A stretch of DNA of 34,760 nt from Ferruginibacter sp. Its GTDB lineage: Bacteria; Bacteroidota; Bacteroidia; Chitinophagales; Chitinophagaceae. The position numbers were made by a program, and so were the translations under genes. Shown here piece after piece: positions 16,655-25,204 of the stretch. The stretch is from contig JANXSK010000056.1 of assembly GCA_025352695.1 (NCBI GenBank), positions 1 through 34,760 of the forward strand, read 5' to 3'. Below the pieces are notes generated by a model, which saw only the letters and a list, made by a program, of their open reading frames with translations, was not told the DNA's origin and searched no databases. Within the stretch, counting starts at the first letter, position 1; the number at the start of each line of letters is the position of its first letter.

Positions 16655-17860
16655 TTAATGCTGATTTCCCTTATTGTCTGTTGTATAAGCACCTAAATCC
16701 TGGTTATATTTTGTAATGCCTGCACCAAAAGCTGGTGATCCATTTTGTAAACGAAAATCATACTTATTGGGATACCCATTTGGTGCAGCTACAGTACCAT
16801 CAAAATTAATAAATAGCGGGTCATTATTACCAATTTTATTTGAAATAAGATCATTGGTTTGCGGCATGCCTACACCTGATGCAGGATAAAAATTTTCACG
16901 AATATTAATTTTTTGCGTAGGGTCAACAAGATCAGTGTAGGTATCTACCGATGCATAAAATAAGTTATTATTATAGGTAGTTTTAGCCACATCGGCATCG
17001 TTAAAAATTTCAATGCCATGATAGCAGTTAACAATAATGTTATTATAAATATGCCCAATGGCATTTACACCAACAGAAACTGCACGCCCTGGTTCGGCTG
17101 AACCTCTTCTCCATCCAATTGAAACTATTGTGTTATTATACACTTCTACTTCTGTTTGAGGAAAAGGTATTGTTTTGCTTGTTTCTAATTTTATACCACT
17201 GCCTGCCTGACTAAAGATTACATTATACGCCACAACACCTGTAGCACCTTTTTTTAAATTAATGCCTTCGCCATCCGTACTGCCAGATGAGCTAATGGTA
17301 TTTCTTAAAATGGTGACGTGTGCATGAAAAAGTCCCATTAAATCATCCTGACCGTTGGTAAACCAACTATCCTCAATGTCAACTGGTATTGCTTTATTTA
17401 CAATAATTGTTCTTCTTGCACTACCACTTGCATCGGGGCCACCTGTATTATCAATATGCACCCACTTAATGGTTATTGCCTCCGCACTGTCACATTGAAA
17501 TCCACCCCAGGTACCTGGTTTTTTAGTATCAGAATCAAAAAAAACAGGTTGCTCCTTAGTACCCAATAATTGTAAAACTCCCTGAATATTAATCTGTGCA
17601 TTATTTTTTACAATAATATTTGCTCCTGGCTGAGAAGCCAATGTATCTCCCTTTTTAACTGTTACGTCTGCAGTAATAAAGTATGTTTGCCCGGTTAATA
17701 ATGTTCCTTTTAAAAAGCCACTGATTTCACCAGCTTTTATCGGGCTTGAAGAAGGTATCTGAATTTTTGTGAAAGTAGTAATCTCTTCTTTTTGACAGGC
17801 AGTAAAAACAAGTGCTGTACAAAAAATGATTATAGCTGTTGAAATATATTTTGTTTGCAT
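16655..17860 (-). CDS. Right-handed parallel beta-helix lipoprotein
   Basis: The protein has 401 residues. The N-terminal hydrophobic segment ends in a lipobox (ALVFTAC, Cys 22) followed by QKEE, so it is lipid-anchored and possibly surface-exposed. The body shows repeating beta-helix coils (VTILRNTISSSG, GVVAYNVIFSQAGSGIKL, VEVYNNTIVSIG, GHIYNNIIVNCYHGIEIFND), as in pectate-lyase-like or NosD-like folds. No clear catalytic triad can be picked out. It lies 16 bp after the TonB receptor gene and is co-oriented with it, so it may serve that receptor as a surface binding or processing protein, in the place where SusD usually sits. The exact activity is unknown. Confidence 0.82.
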   Translation of the reverse strand: MQTKYISTAIIIFCTALVFTACQKEEITTFTKIQIPSSSPIKAGEISGFLKGTLLTGQTYFITADVTVKKGDTLASQPGANIIVKNNAQINIQGVLQLLGTKEQPVFFDSDTKKPGTWGGFQCDSAEAITIKWVHIDNTGGPDASGSARRTIIVNKAIPVDIEDSWFTNGQDDLMGLFHAHVTILRNTISSSGSTDGEGINLKKGATGVVAYNVIFSQAGSGIKLETSKTIPFPQTEVEVYNNTIVSIGWRRGSAEPGRAVSVGVNAIGHIYNNIIVNCYHGIEIFNDADVAKTTYNNNLFYASVDTYTDLVDPTQKINIRENFYPASGVGMPQTNDLISNKIGNNDPLFINFDGTVAAPNGYPNKYDFRLQNGSPAFGAGITKYNQDLGAYTTDNKGNQH

Positions 17861-17876
17861 TTGATTAATTTTTTAT

Positions 17877-20606
17877 TTATAGTGAATAACGAAGGCCAAT
17901 ATTGAAACTTAGATTGTACAAATCTTTGGATTGTATTAGATTTCCAATTTTTATAGTAGTGGGTGTGTTTAAAAGATTATTAACTTTTGCAGTTAGTACA
18001 AAGTGATTATGAACTTGCTTTTCTCCTGACAGGGATAAAAATGATTGCGGCTGTTGATAATAATCATAACCATAATTTGGATAAACAAACGACAATGTTT
18101 TACTGGAATAAGTATACGCTAGTTGAATGAAAGTTTTTTGATTGTCATTTTTATATAATAAAGACAAATTAACAACATCTCCTGTTTGCCCCTGCATTGG
18201 CCTACTTTGCAACTTTGGTACGGAGGTAGTAACTCCGCCTGCATCTGTTGCAGTAAAAATTTTAGTAGTATTAATTTTTGAATACGTGTAAGTGTAGTTA
18301 CCTGAAATACCCAACTTTCCAAAAAACCTACTGTATACAATTTCAGCTCCGGTAACCTTAGCTGTTCCAAAATTTTGAGGAGATGTATTGGCCTGGCCCC
18401 CGCTAAGATTATCTAAAGCAAACTCAATAGGATTGGTTATGTTTTTATAAAAACCTCCAATAAAAAATTGTTCTTCATTTCGTGGAAATAATTCGTAACG
18501 AAGATCAAAGTTATCAGCAGTAGTATGTTTAACATCCGGGTTACCTGTAACATCTGTACTTTCTCCAAATGTTGGTGTGGGCACCAATTCGTACAAAGCA
18601 GGACGGGATAAGGATTTGAAAAAAGATGCTCTTATATTTGATTTATCTGTCAGTTTGTATTTTAACTGCATACTGGGAAGGGCATCAATGTAAGTTTTTT
18701 TTGCATTACTTTTTACATCAAGTACCACAGGATGCGTATCATATCCTTGTTCTGTTTTTTCAAACCTGACTCCTCCCAATACATCCAATTTGTTTAAGGT
18801 AATTTTAAACTGTCCATACCCTGCGGTAATATTTTCGTATGCAGTATAATTTGCTTTATCGCTTGTTGATGATCCTGTTACATTATACACCAACCAATTT
18901 GCAGCATACACATCTGTAAAAGGATCTTTTCCTCCGCTAATACTAGTTGGCACTGGTTTTAAAGTATATTGATTTTGATTATTGTATCGGGTACTATGTC
19001 TATACAATCCACCTGCTTTTAGTTCTATAGAATTACTTTTTCCAAAATTTGTTTTGTAAGCAATATTGCCTAATATACTCAGGTCCTTGTTGCTGCTCTT
19101 TTGCCAAATCCTGGAAATATTGTATAAAAAATCGGGGGTACTTGTAAAATCGGGGTTTATTAATTTGTTGGTGGTAATTTGAGCTCTGTCTGGTGCTTTT
19201 TGAATGGCATTGGAATATACACCAGCCCAATCAAAAAGAAAATGGCTTGATAGTACGTGTCTTCCACTTAGTTTAAGATTTTCAACAAACTGGTTTTGGA
19301 TGCTGGATCGGTTATCAGTAAATACTGAGCCTGTTCCAGGACCAACCCTTCCACCATTGCCACCAACAATAGAAGTATCAACACTTAAACGGGTTTGAAT
19401 AATTTTTGTGTACAAGAATACATTATCAAGACTTAGTTTATTTTTATCATTGAATTTGTAATCCAAATGACCAGATAATCCATTATTAAGTTGTTGGGTT
19501 GAATAGGTTCGGTTGGCAACATCCGCAATTACAGGTTGATAATCTTTGCCGGAACGTGTATCTAATTGTGCAATATTGAATTGAGAATTGGTGCCGTAGT
19601 ATTGATTCTGATAGCTGTTAGAAATAATAAATCCTAACTTATTTTTAAAAAATCTTTTTCCATAAGTAAAGCCTAATAAAGCTGTTAATGGCGCATTTCT
19701 TTGTGTAAAATCTAAGTTAGCTCTTGAAAAATTTCCGGGATGTGCAGTATATGCCGATCCGTATCTTTCACTTACACTTTTACTTTGTACCGCTCCATGA
19801 GAAAAATCATCATACTTGCGATTGAAGAAAATAGAACTATAACCTAAAGAACCATTTACTTTAAAGATTTCAAATTCAGGCGCATCTTTAAATACAAGAT
19901 TTACGGTACCACCAATCGCATCACCTTCCATTTGTGGAGTTAATGTTTTGCTCACTTCAATTTTATCTAATAAATCAGAAGGAACTATGCTTAAAGAAAC
20001 AAATCTTGATGCAGGATCGGGACTGGCAACTTTAACCCCATTGATGAGGGTGTTATTATACCTGGGTTCTAATCCTCTAATGATGGCATAAGCTTCATCA
20101 GATCCGCTATTTCGTTGTAGCGTAACTGCTGAAATTCGTTGAAGGGCATTGGCTGCATTAATATCGGGAGATCGTTGCATGGCCTGTGCTGAAATTACAT
20201 TGATAATGTTGTTGGCATTTTTTTCAGTATGCCTTGAAGAGGCTTCAGATTCTAGCGCCGCATTGGAATATACAGTAATAGTTTTAAGAGCTGAAATTTT
20301 TTCTGAAAGCTCAATGTTTAAAGTTGCTACTTTATTTATTTCTAATTCAACTTCTGTTTCAAATTTTTCATACCCACTGTAGTTAACTTTTATCCTGTTT
20401 TTTCCGGCCTGTGTACTTTTAATAGAGAATTGGCCAAATTCATCGGTTACTGAACCTCCATTTTTTTCATCAAAATGTACATAAGCTCCAGCAAGTGGTT
20501 CCCTTGTCTTTTTATTTATTACCTGCCCCCTTAGTGTAATATTTTGTGCAGTAGCACTTGAGAAGGAAAGAATAAAAATCAGAAAATAATAAATTTTGGA
20601 TGTCAT
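17877..20606 (-). CDS. TonB-dependent outer-membrane receptor
   Basis: The 909-residue protein has a signal peptide (first about 20 residues, ending SATAQ) and a carboxypeptidase-regulatory-like domain (about 22-105; GQVINKKTREPLAGAYVHF). The plug domain runs from about 125 to 245 (NINAA..., AYAIIRGLEPRYNNTLINGV, GDAIGGTVNLVFKDAP). A barrel ends in NLSFNIGLRYSL, the aromatic/leucine ending expected for outer-membrane insertion. No SusD follows; instead a beta-helix lipoprotein and a YncE-like propeller do. A secreted acid phosphatase gene diverges from it. Import of a phosphorus-containing or other large ligand is an inference from that setting only. Two tandem 11-bp repeats lie 32 bp upstream. 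Confidence 0.9.
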   Translation of the reverse strand: MTSKIYYFLIFILSFSSATAQNITLRGQVINKKTREPLAGAYVHFDEKNGGSVTDEFGQFSIKSTQAGKNRIKVNYSGYEKFETEVELEINKVATLNIELSEKISALKTITVYSNAALESEASSRHTEKNANNIINVISAQAMQRSPDINAANALQRISAVTLQRNSGSDEAYAIIRGLEPRYNNTLINGVKVASPDPASRFVSLSIVPSDLLDKIEVSKTLTPQMEGDAIGGTVNLVFKDAPEFEIFKVNGSLGYSSIFFNRKYDDFSHGAVQSKSVSERYGSAYTAHPGNFSRANLDFTQRNAPLTALLGFTYGKRFFKNKLGFIISNSYQNQYYGTNSQFNIAQLDTRSGKDYQPVIADVANRTYSTQQLNNGLSGHLDYKFNDKNKLSLDNVFLYTKIIQTRLSVDTSIVGGNGGRVGPGTGSVFTDNRSSIQNQFVENLKLSGRHVLSSHFLFDWAGVYSNAIQKAPDRAQITTNKLINPDFTSTPDFLYNISRIWQKSSNKDLSILGNIAYKTNFGKSNSIELKAGGLYRHSTRYNNQNQYTLKPVPTSISGGKDPFTDVYAANWLVYNVTGSSTSDKANYTAYENITAGYGQFKITLNKLDVLGGVRFEKTEQGYDTHPVVLDVKSNAKKTYIDALPSMQLKYKLTDKSNIRASFFKSLSRPALYELVPTPTFGESTDVTGNPDVKHTTADNFDLRYELFPRNEEQFFIGGFYKNITNPIEFALDNLSGGQANTSPQNFGTAKVTGAEIVYSRFFGKLGISGNYTYTYSKINTTKIFTATDAGGVTTSVPKLQSRPMQGQTGDVVNLSLLYKNDNQKTFIQLAYTYSSKTLSFVYPNYGYDYYQQPQSFLSLSGEKQVHNHFVLTAKVNNLLNTPTTIKIGNLIQSKDLYNLSFNIGLRYSL

Positions 20607-20637
20607 ATCAGTTAATTTTTACGAAGGTTTTTATTCA

Positions 20638-20659
20638 ATTCTGAAGACATTCTGAAGAT
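20638..20659 (-). promoter_or_regulatory. Tandem 11-bp direct repeats upstream of the TonB receptor
   Basis: ATTCTGAAGA followed by C or T occurs twice back-to-back with an 11-bp period (20638-20648 and 20649-20659), identical except for the last base. The nearer copy is about 32 bp upstream of the receptor start at 20606. Tandem 11-bp direct repeats are the layout used by PhoB- and OmpR-type response regulators, so an operator is plausible. The sequence is not the E. coli Pho box. Confidence 0.4.
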
Positions 20660-20788
20660 ATTAACTACTTAAAACATTGGTAACTTTTTGATAATATATT
20701 GGTGATAATAACTTAATAAACGAAGGGTTTTATTTATTGCTTGCTGATAAAATAAGTAAACCGTTGGCATGTTTTTTTTAAAGCAACC

Positions 20789-20810
20789 TTAGTTAATAAT
20801 TACTTAATGC
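20789..20810 (+). promoter_or_regulatory. Weak tandem 11-bp repeat upstream of the phosphatase
   Basis: TTAGTTAATAA (20789-20799) and TTACTTAATGC (20800-20810) agree at 8 of 11 positions and are directly adjacent, 48 bp before the phosphatase GTG start. The units are AT-rich, so chance is likely. They are noted because the divergent receptor also has an 11-bp tandem repeat. Confidence 0.2.
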
Positions 20811-20857
20811 AGGTAATGAGTAAGAAGAAATAATTTTGACAACTAAATTTTTATACA

Positions 20858-21835
20858 GTGAATAAAAATATTTTCTTGCTATTTGCGCTTTTCTTTAATT
20901 GTGCAATTGATGCATCAGCACAAAAAACAGACACTATTAAAACAACAGTTCCATTTACAATAAATAAAAAAGCTCTCAATTTTATTGCCATGGGAGATTG
21001 GGGTAGAAACGGAGAATATAAACAAAAGGAAGTAGCAGATCAAATGGGTATTACAGCCAAAATAATGAGTGCAGATTTTATAGTTGCTACTGGCGATAAT
21101 TTTTATCCAAGCGGTGTAGCGAGCACGCAGGATCATCGGTGGCTTGATTCTTATGAAAATGTTTACACTTCTCATTCACTGCAAAATAATTGGTATGTTG
21201 TTTTGGGTAATCATGATTACAAAGGAAATGTACAGGCTGAAATAGATTATACAAAGATTGATAGACGCTGGAATATGCCTGCAAGATATTATTCAAAAAT
21301 AATGACGCTGAACAATGACACAACCCAGCAGGTACTGTTAGTTTTTTTGGATACTACCCCATTAATTGCTGAATATTATCAAAGTGCCGAACATGCAGAT
21401 GTAAAAACACAAGATAGCTTGGTGCAAAGAAAATGGCTTGAAGGTATTTTAAATACCTCTTCTCCAAATTTAAAATGGAAAATTGTTTTTGGCCACCATC
21501 CTTTATACACTGGGGGTAAAAGAATGAAAGCTAATGAAACAATTGAATTACAACATTTACTAAAACCAATTCTTGAAAAATATAAAGTAGATGCCTATAT
21601 CTGCGGTCATGAGCACAGTATGCAATATATTAAACCTGATGGCAAAACACATTATTTTGTTTCCGGTGCAGGCTCAGAAACAACACCAGTTATAATTCAT
21701 CCGGAAGGAGGAAAATATGCAATTTCAGAAAATGGATTTATTACTTTTTCATTAACGCCTGATACGCTTTTAGCGCAGGTTATTAGCTACAAAGGAAATG
21801 TTTTATATAAAGTTGAAATTAACAAGTACAAGTAG
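20858..21835 (+). CDS. Secreted purple-acid-phosphatase-like metallophosphoesterase
   Basis: The 325-residue enzyme starts at a GTG (20858). A signal peptide ends near DASAQ (residue 22). The five metal-binding motifs of the calcineurin-like/tartrate-resistant acid phosphatase family are intact: GDWG (46-49), GDNFY (79-83), GNHDY (117-121), GHHPLY (212-217) and GHEH (250-253). These would hold a dinuclear metal centre that hydrolyses phosphate monoesters in the periplasm or outside. It is divergent from the TonB receptor, beta-helix and YncE genes, which suggests scavenging of organic phosphate with uptake of the product. The enzymatic call is strong; the coupling is inferred. Confidence 0.9.
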   Translation: MNKNIFLLFALFFNCAIDASAQKTDTIKTTVPFTINKKALNFIAMGDWGRNGEYKQKEVADQMGITAKIMSADFIVATGDNFYPSGVASTQDHRWLDSYENVYTSHSLQNNWYVVLGNHDYKGNVQAEIDYTKIDRRWNMPARYYSKIMTLNNDTTQQVLLVFLDTTPLIAEYYQSAEHADVKTQDSLVQRKWLEGILNTSSPNLKWKIVFGHHPLYTGGKRMKANETIELQHLLKPILEKYKVDAYICGHEHSMQYIKPDGKTHYFVSGAGSETTPVIIHPEGGKYAISENGFITFSLTPDTLLAQVISYKGNVLYKVEINKYK

Positions 21836-22163
21836 GTACTTATTCAAAATTGCATGTTCAAAAAAAGTAAATAAAAATTGAACTTACATTCGCTACTATT
21901 ACTATTTAACAGGGGTTTTAAATATGCATTAATTTTATTTCAATTTATATCTTGAATATTTAAAACAATTACTTTTAATTATTTGAGTTTGATACAGAAT
22001 AATCAATAATAGAAAAGTGAGTAGTTATTTTGCCAAAATAAAAGAGAAAACGGATAAATAAATATAGTCGCAAATTTTAAAAATAAAATAAATGATGTAG
22101 GTTTACAGATATTAAAACATATTTAAAATATGCCAATAGCCTAATTAAAATGCTTCTTCACAA
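21836..22163. other. AT-rich intergenic region, no gene seen
   Basis: These 328 bases between two co-oriented genes contain only AT-rich sequence. A short CATATTT/AAAATATG near-palindrome around 22119-22134 is the only structure noticed. No terminator with a GC-rich stem follows the phosphatase gene. Confidence 0.4.
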
Positions 22164-22649
22164 ATGAAAAAAAATATTCTAATCCTTTTGTTTTTTTGCA
22201 GCTTACATGTAAATGCGCAGACCGTTCCAAATTTTGATCAGATAAAACTGGAAAAAGCTACTGATTTTAAAGCAGCAGAACCCTTTGTTTTGCAAACTGC
22301 CAATTACCTGCTTACTACTCCAATCATCAAGGACAACTCAGATAGGTTAACCTCTCTAAAATTTATTAGTAAATGGATGAACGGGACGCCAGATCACTCC
22401 TATGTTTTTACTGATGTGCCAGAAAAAATAGGCAGGGATAATGATCTTTTGGGACTTTTTATGGCAGCGATGGCAAAATACTCACTAGATAATAAGGCTG
22501 TATCTAAAGATGCCAAACTGGTAAAATTGAATGCACTTAAAATGCTATTGGATTATTGCGAGATAAAAGAAAACAATGTTCGCATGACAAAACAATTAAA
22601 GAAAATATCCGAAGCCAGAATGAAAGGGCAAATGGAAGAAAGTTTTTAA
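22164..22649 (+). CDS. Small secreted protein of unknown function
   Basis: The 161-residue protein has a clear signal peptide (MKKNILILLFFCSLHVNAQ) cut before TVPNF. The mature 142 residues are helix-rich and charged, with no cysteine pair, metal motif or repeat visible; FISKWMNGTPDHSYVFTDVP is the most distinctive stretch. It resembles conserved hypothetical periplasmic proteins of Bacteroidota that I cannot name. It is a single gene with more than 300 bp upstream and a converging gene downstream. No function is proposed. Confidence 0.7.
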   Translation: MKKNILILLFFCSLHVNAQTVPNFDQIKLEKATDFKAAEPFVLQTANYLLTTPIIKDNSDRLTSLKFISKWMNGTPDHSYVFTDVPEKIGRDNDLLGLFMAAMAKYSLDNKAVSKDAKLVKLNALKMLLDYCEIKENNVRMTKQLKKISEARMKGQMEESF

Positions 22650-22748
22650 TAAACTGTTCCTATGTAGTGCAGGCAACTAATTGTAAAAAACAATCAATAT
22701 ATTTTTCTAAAGATATTGATACGTAGGAAAGATTTATAAAAAAATAAA

Positions 22749-22775
22749 GTGGCGCAGAATTTTTGACTGCGCCAC
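22749..22775 (-). terminator. Rho-independent terminator of the H1-like gene
   Basis: GTGGCGCAG (22749-22757) and CTGCGCCAC (22767-22775) form a perfect 9-bp GC-rich stem with a 9-base loop. Read on the minus strand, a T-rich tract (TTTATTTTTTT) follows the stem. It lies 5 bp past the stop of the H1-like gene at 22781. Confidence 0.85.
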
Positions 22776-22780
22776 GCAAA

Positions 22781-23083
22781 CTATTTTGAAACTTCAGGTT
22801 CAGACTTTACAATTTTTTTCTTAACTGGAACAGCTTTTTTAGCTGGAGCAGCTTTTTTTACTGGATCAACTTTCTTTACAGGTATAAGAGTTTTCTTTTC
22901 ACTGGTTTTTTTAATTCCAGCAATTAATAACTTGGCTGCTTTTTTAATTCTTCTCTCAAATTTTTTTTCTCCTAATTGTTCTTTTAAAGCTGGTAATGCA
23001 GTTTGTAATTGTACAATTATAGTTTGTATTGTCTTGTCTTTGGTGCTGGTTGATTCCTTTGTTGTTGTCTTTTTTATTGTCAT
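22781..23083 (-). CDS. Histone H1-like lysine/alanine-rich DNA-binding protein
   Basis: The 100-residue basic protein has a charged N-terminus, then a helical segment (about 18-58; QTIIVQLQTALPALKEQLGE, KFERRIKKAAKLLIAG). The tail is built of repeated KKA/AKKA/VKK units with proline and valine (VKKAAPAKKAVPVKKKIV). This is the layout of bacterial histone-H1-like and nucleoid-associated proteins. It probably binds DNA non-specifically and helps compact the nucleoid. It is a single gene with its own terminator. The family call is based on composition, so confidence is moderate. Its acidic C-terminus (SEPEVSK) is slightly unusual. Confidence 0.7.
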   Translation of the reverse strand: MTIKKTTTKESTSTKDKTIQTIIVQLQTALPALKEQLGEKKFERRIKKAAKLLIAGIKKTSEKKTLIPVKKVDPVKKAAPAKKAVPVKKKIVKSEPEVSK

Positions 23084-23157
23084 TGTTACTAGATTTTGTT
23101 TAAATGATAACGCAAACTTAATATAAGAATTGAATTTCCAATGTTAATTTTTTGTAA

Positions 23158-23190
23158 TTAGTCTTTTTGATAAATCAAAAAAAAGACTAA
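23158..23190 (-). terminator. Possible hairpin after the GT39 operon
   Basis: TTAGTCTTTTTGAT and a complementary ATC(A8)GACTAA pair around a short loop with three bulged bases. It lies 83 bp past the end of the glycosyltransferase gene and before the H1-like gene promoter region. There is no long T-tract after the stem on the minus strand, so it may instead be a regulatory dyad. Confidence 0.35.
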
Positions 23191-23272
23191 GTAATGTTTA
23201 ATAGATCATTATCTTATGCATTGGTTTTAATAAAAAAAATCTTAGGCCCGCTACATAATTTTAGAAATGTCG

Positions 23273-24814
23273 TTATTTTCCATTATAATTTTTTAGTTTA
23301 TAAATATAAAATTTACGACAGATTACACCGGCTCTTTTTTGTTCTATTATTTCCGGGGTTAAAATTATTTGAAATACCGTTCCGTAGGTTTCCAGTACAT
23401 TAAAATAATTTTCAGATGAAACGATGCAATAAGCATCATCACCCTGCAGCAATTTTTTTCTTTTATTATTAATCCATGCATATTGATGTATATCATTTGT
23501 ATCCGCTACTGCAATCAAATCTTTTTTTAAGGGTAAACCAATATAATAATCAATGTGTGCGGCAGTAAACCACCTGTTGGATATTATTACAGCAGTAGGC
23601 TTCATTAAACCTGATTGTGCATCCAATTGTATAATTTTTGTAAACGGTTCTTTAACCGCCGCCCATCCATACATATCTAATGTAAAATCACCTTCACCCA
23701 ATTGTTGCTTATCTTTTTTACCAAGGGTGCCAGGGAAAAAATTTATTATCAAAATACCTGCTACTACAATTGTACTTAATAATATTGTGGCAATCAACAA
23801 CGGTTTTGGCATTGTTCTTTTTTGTAATACACTGGCTGATTTTTGAACAGAAAAATAACTGGCTGTTAATAAAATTATTCCACTGTAAGCTGGTCCTGTC
23901 CAATGTGGAAGCACTTCTTTAAAGAAAGAAACAATTGTTGCAATAAAAACCAATGGTAACGCAGAAAATAATAGCAATCGTTTATGCGATACAGAAACAG
24001 GAAGTTTATTTTTAAATGCTGTCACCGTTCCTACAACGAGAAAGGGAAAAATTACTGGGTTAAAATACAAAAGCTGTCCTATAAAAAAAGTTAAAAAGGA
24101 GTCTAAGTTTAATCCGCCAGTTGCAAAATCTACTCTTTTACTGTGGTACAAATAGGTTACAAAATGGTTGTCAATATTCCATTGAATAACAGGATAGAAA
24201 AACAATATAGTTATTATGCCCGCAATATAAAGTATAGGTTGTTTAAGCCACTTTGAATTATAAAAAGGCACATATAACAAAAAGCCCAGCCATAAAAAAG
24301 ATGTATGAATTTTACAAAGCATACCAATACCTGCAATTATGCCAAACAATAGAAGGTCTCTCTTTTTTAGGTTATTGATATTTTCATTTTCTGTAATCCT
24401 AATCATCAAATACAAACCTGCAACCCAGCAAACCATTTGTGGAGAATCAGGTAAAATAAATGTGCCGGCAATAATACTTCCGTAAATAGTTGCAGTGTAA
24501 ATTACTGCTGCTAAAAATCCGGTATACTCATTGTTTAATTTTTTACCGCTTAAAAAAAGCAACCAGGTAGTAATTGCTGCGGATATGATGGCTCCAAGAC
24601 GAATAAAAAATTCATGATCCAGTAAAAGGTTAACGGTGGTAAAACGTATTAGCCAGCCAACCATGGGAGGGTGGTCAAAATAATTCCATTGTAGGTATTG
24701 TGCATACATACGATAATACACTTCATCATTACCCAGTTCAATAGTTGCTGCAATAATACTGCGTACCAATGTGGCAATAACAATTAATAGCAGCGTTTTC
24801 TTTTTATAATTCAA
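23273..24814 (-). CDS. Glycosyltransferase family 39 / ArnT-like polyprenyl-sugar transferase
   Basis: The 513-residue integral membrane protein has about 11-12 hydrophobic segments and a soluble C-terminal part from about 375. The first periplasmic loop carries the acidic pair D30-E31 (GNDEVYYRMYAQYL) and the FDHPPM motif (46-51), which mark the GT39/PMT_2 group. These use polyprenyl-phosphate sugars to glycosylate lipid A, proteins or other acceptors on the outer face of the inner membrane. It starts 6 bp after the GtrA gene and is the last of three co-oriented genes with PAP2 and GtrA. The acceptor is unknown. Confidence 0.87.
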   Translation of the reverse strand: MNYKKKTLLLIVIATLVRSIIAATIELGNDEVYYRMYAQYLQWNYFDHPPMVGWLIRFTTVNLLLDHEFFIRLGAIISAAITTWLLFLSGKKLNNEYTGFLAAVIYTATIYGSIIAGTFILPDSPQMVCWVAGLYLMIRITENENINNLKKRDLLLFGIIAGIGMLCKIHTSFLWLGFLLYVPFYNSKWLKQPILYIAGIITILFFYPVIQWNIDNHFVTYLYHSKRVDFATGGLNLDSFLTFFIGQLLYFNPVIFPFLVVGTVTAFKNKLPVSVSHKRLLLFSALPLVFIATIVSFFKEVLPHWTGPAYSGIILLTASYFSVQKSASVLQKRTMPKPLLIATILLSTIVVAGILIINFFPGTLGKKDKQQLGEGDFTLDMYGWAAVKEPFTKIIQLDAQSGLMKPTAVIISNRWFTAAHIDYYIGLPLKKDLIAVADTNDIHQYAWINNKRKKLLQGDDAYCIVSSENYFNVLETYGTVFQIILTPEIIEQKRAGVICRKFYIYKLKNYNGK

Positions 24815-24820
24815 ACGAGT

Positions 24821-25204
24821 TTAATTAAATGTGAACAAAAAATTGACAAAATAATTCCAAAAAAAAACTATGCCAATTACCACCAATTTTAATAAATAAA
24901 AATTGTTTTTTGCATTTTTAACAAGCAGGTATAACAACAAATTGTTTATGAGTAAACCTGTTACCGATACCAGTATAAATTTTGCAAATTGCCCTGCAAA
25001 TGGATGCGTATTGTTTTCAAAAGTCCAGTACCGGTTTAGTAAAAAATTATTAATTACGGCTAAGCTAAACCCCAATGAATTTGCTAGATATTTATTTAAC
25101 TTTAATTGTTCTTTACAAATCCAGGTAATGGAAAAGTCAATACACATTCCAATTAAACCTACTAACCCAAATTTTAAAAACTGGCCACTTATTATTTTGT
25201 TCAT
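24821..25204 (-). CDS. GtrA-family membrane protein
   Basis: The 127-residue protein has four transmembrane segments. The family-typical pattern is FLKFGLVGLIGMCIDFSITW at the N-terminus, NSLGFSLAVINNFLLNRYWTF in the middle and a terminal FFWNYFVNFLFTF. GtrA proteins are thought to flip polyprenyl-phosphate sugars across the inner membrane for periplasmic glycosyltransferases. The GT39 enzyme encoded 6 bp downstream would be a natural user. Its start overlaps the PAP2 stop by 4 nt (25201-25204), showing translational coupling. Confidence 0.9.
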   Translation of the reverse strand: MNKIISGQFLKFGLVGLIGMCIDFSITWICKEQLKLNKYLANSLGFSLAVINNFLLNRYWTFENNTHPFAGQFAKFILVSVTGLLINNLLLYLLVKNAKNNFYLLKLVVIGIVFFWNYFVNFLFTFN

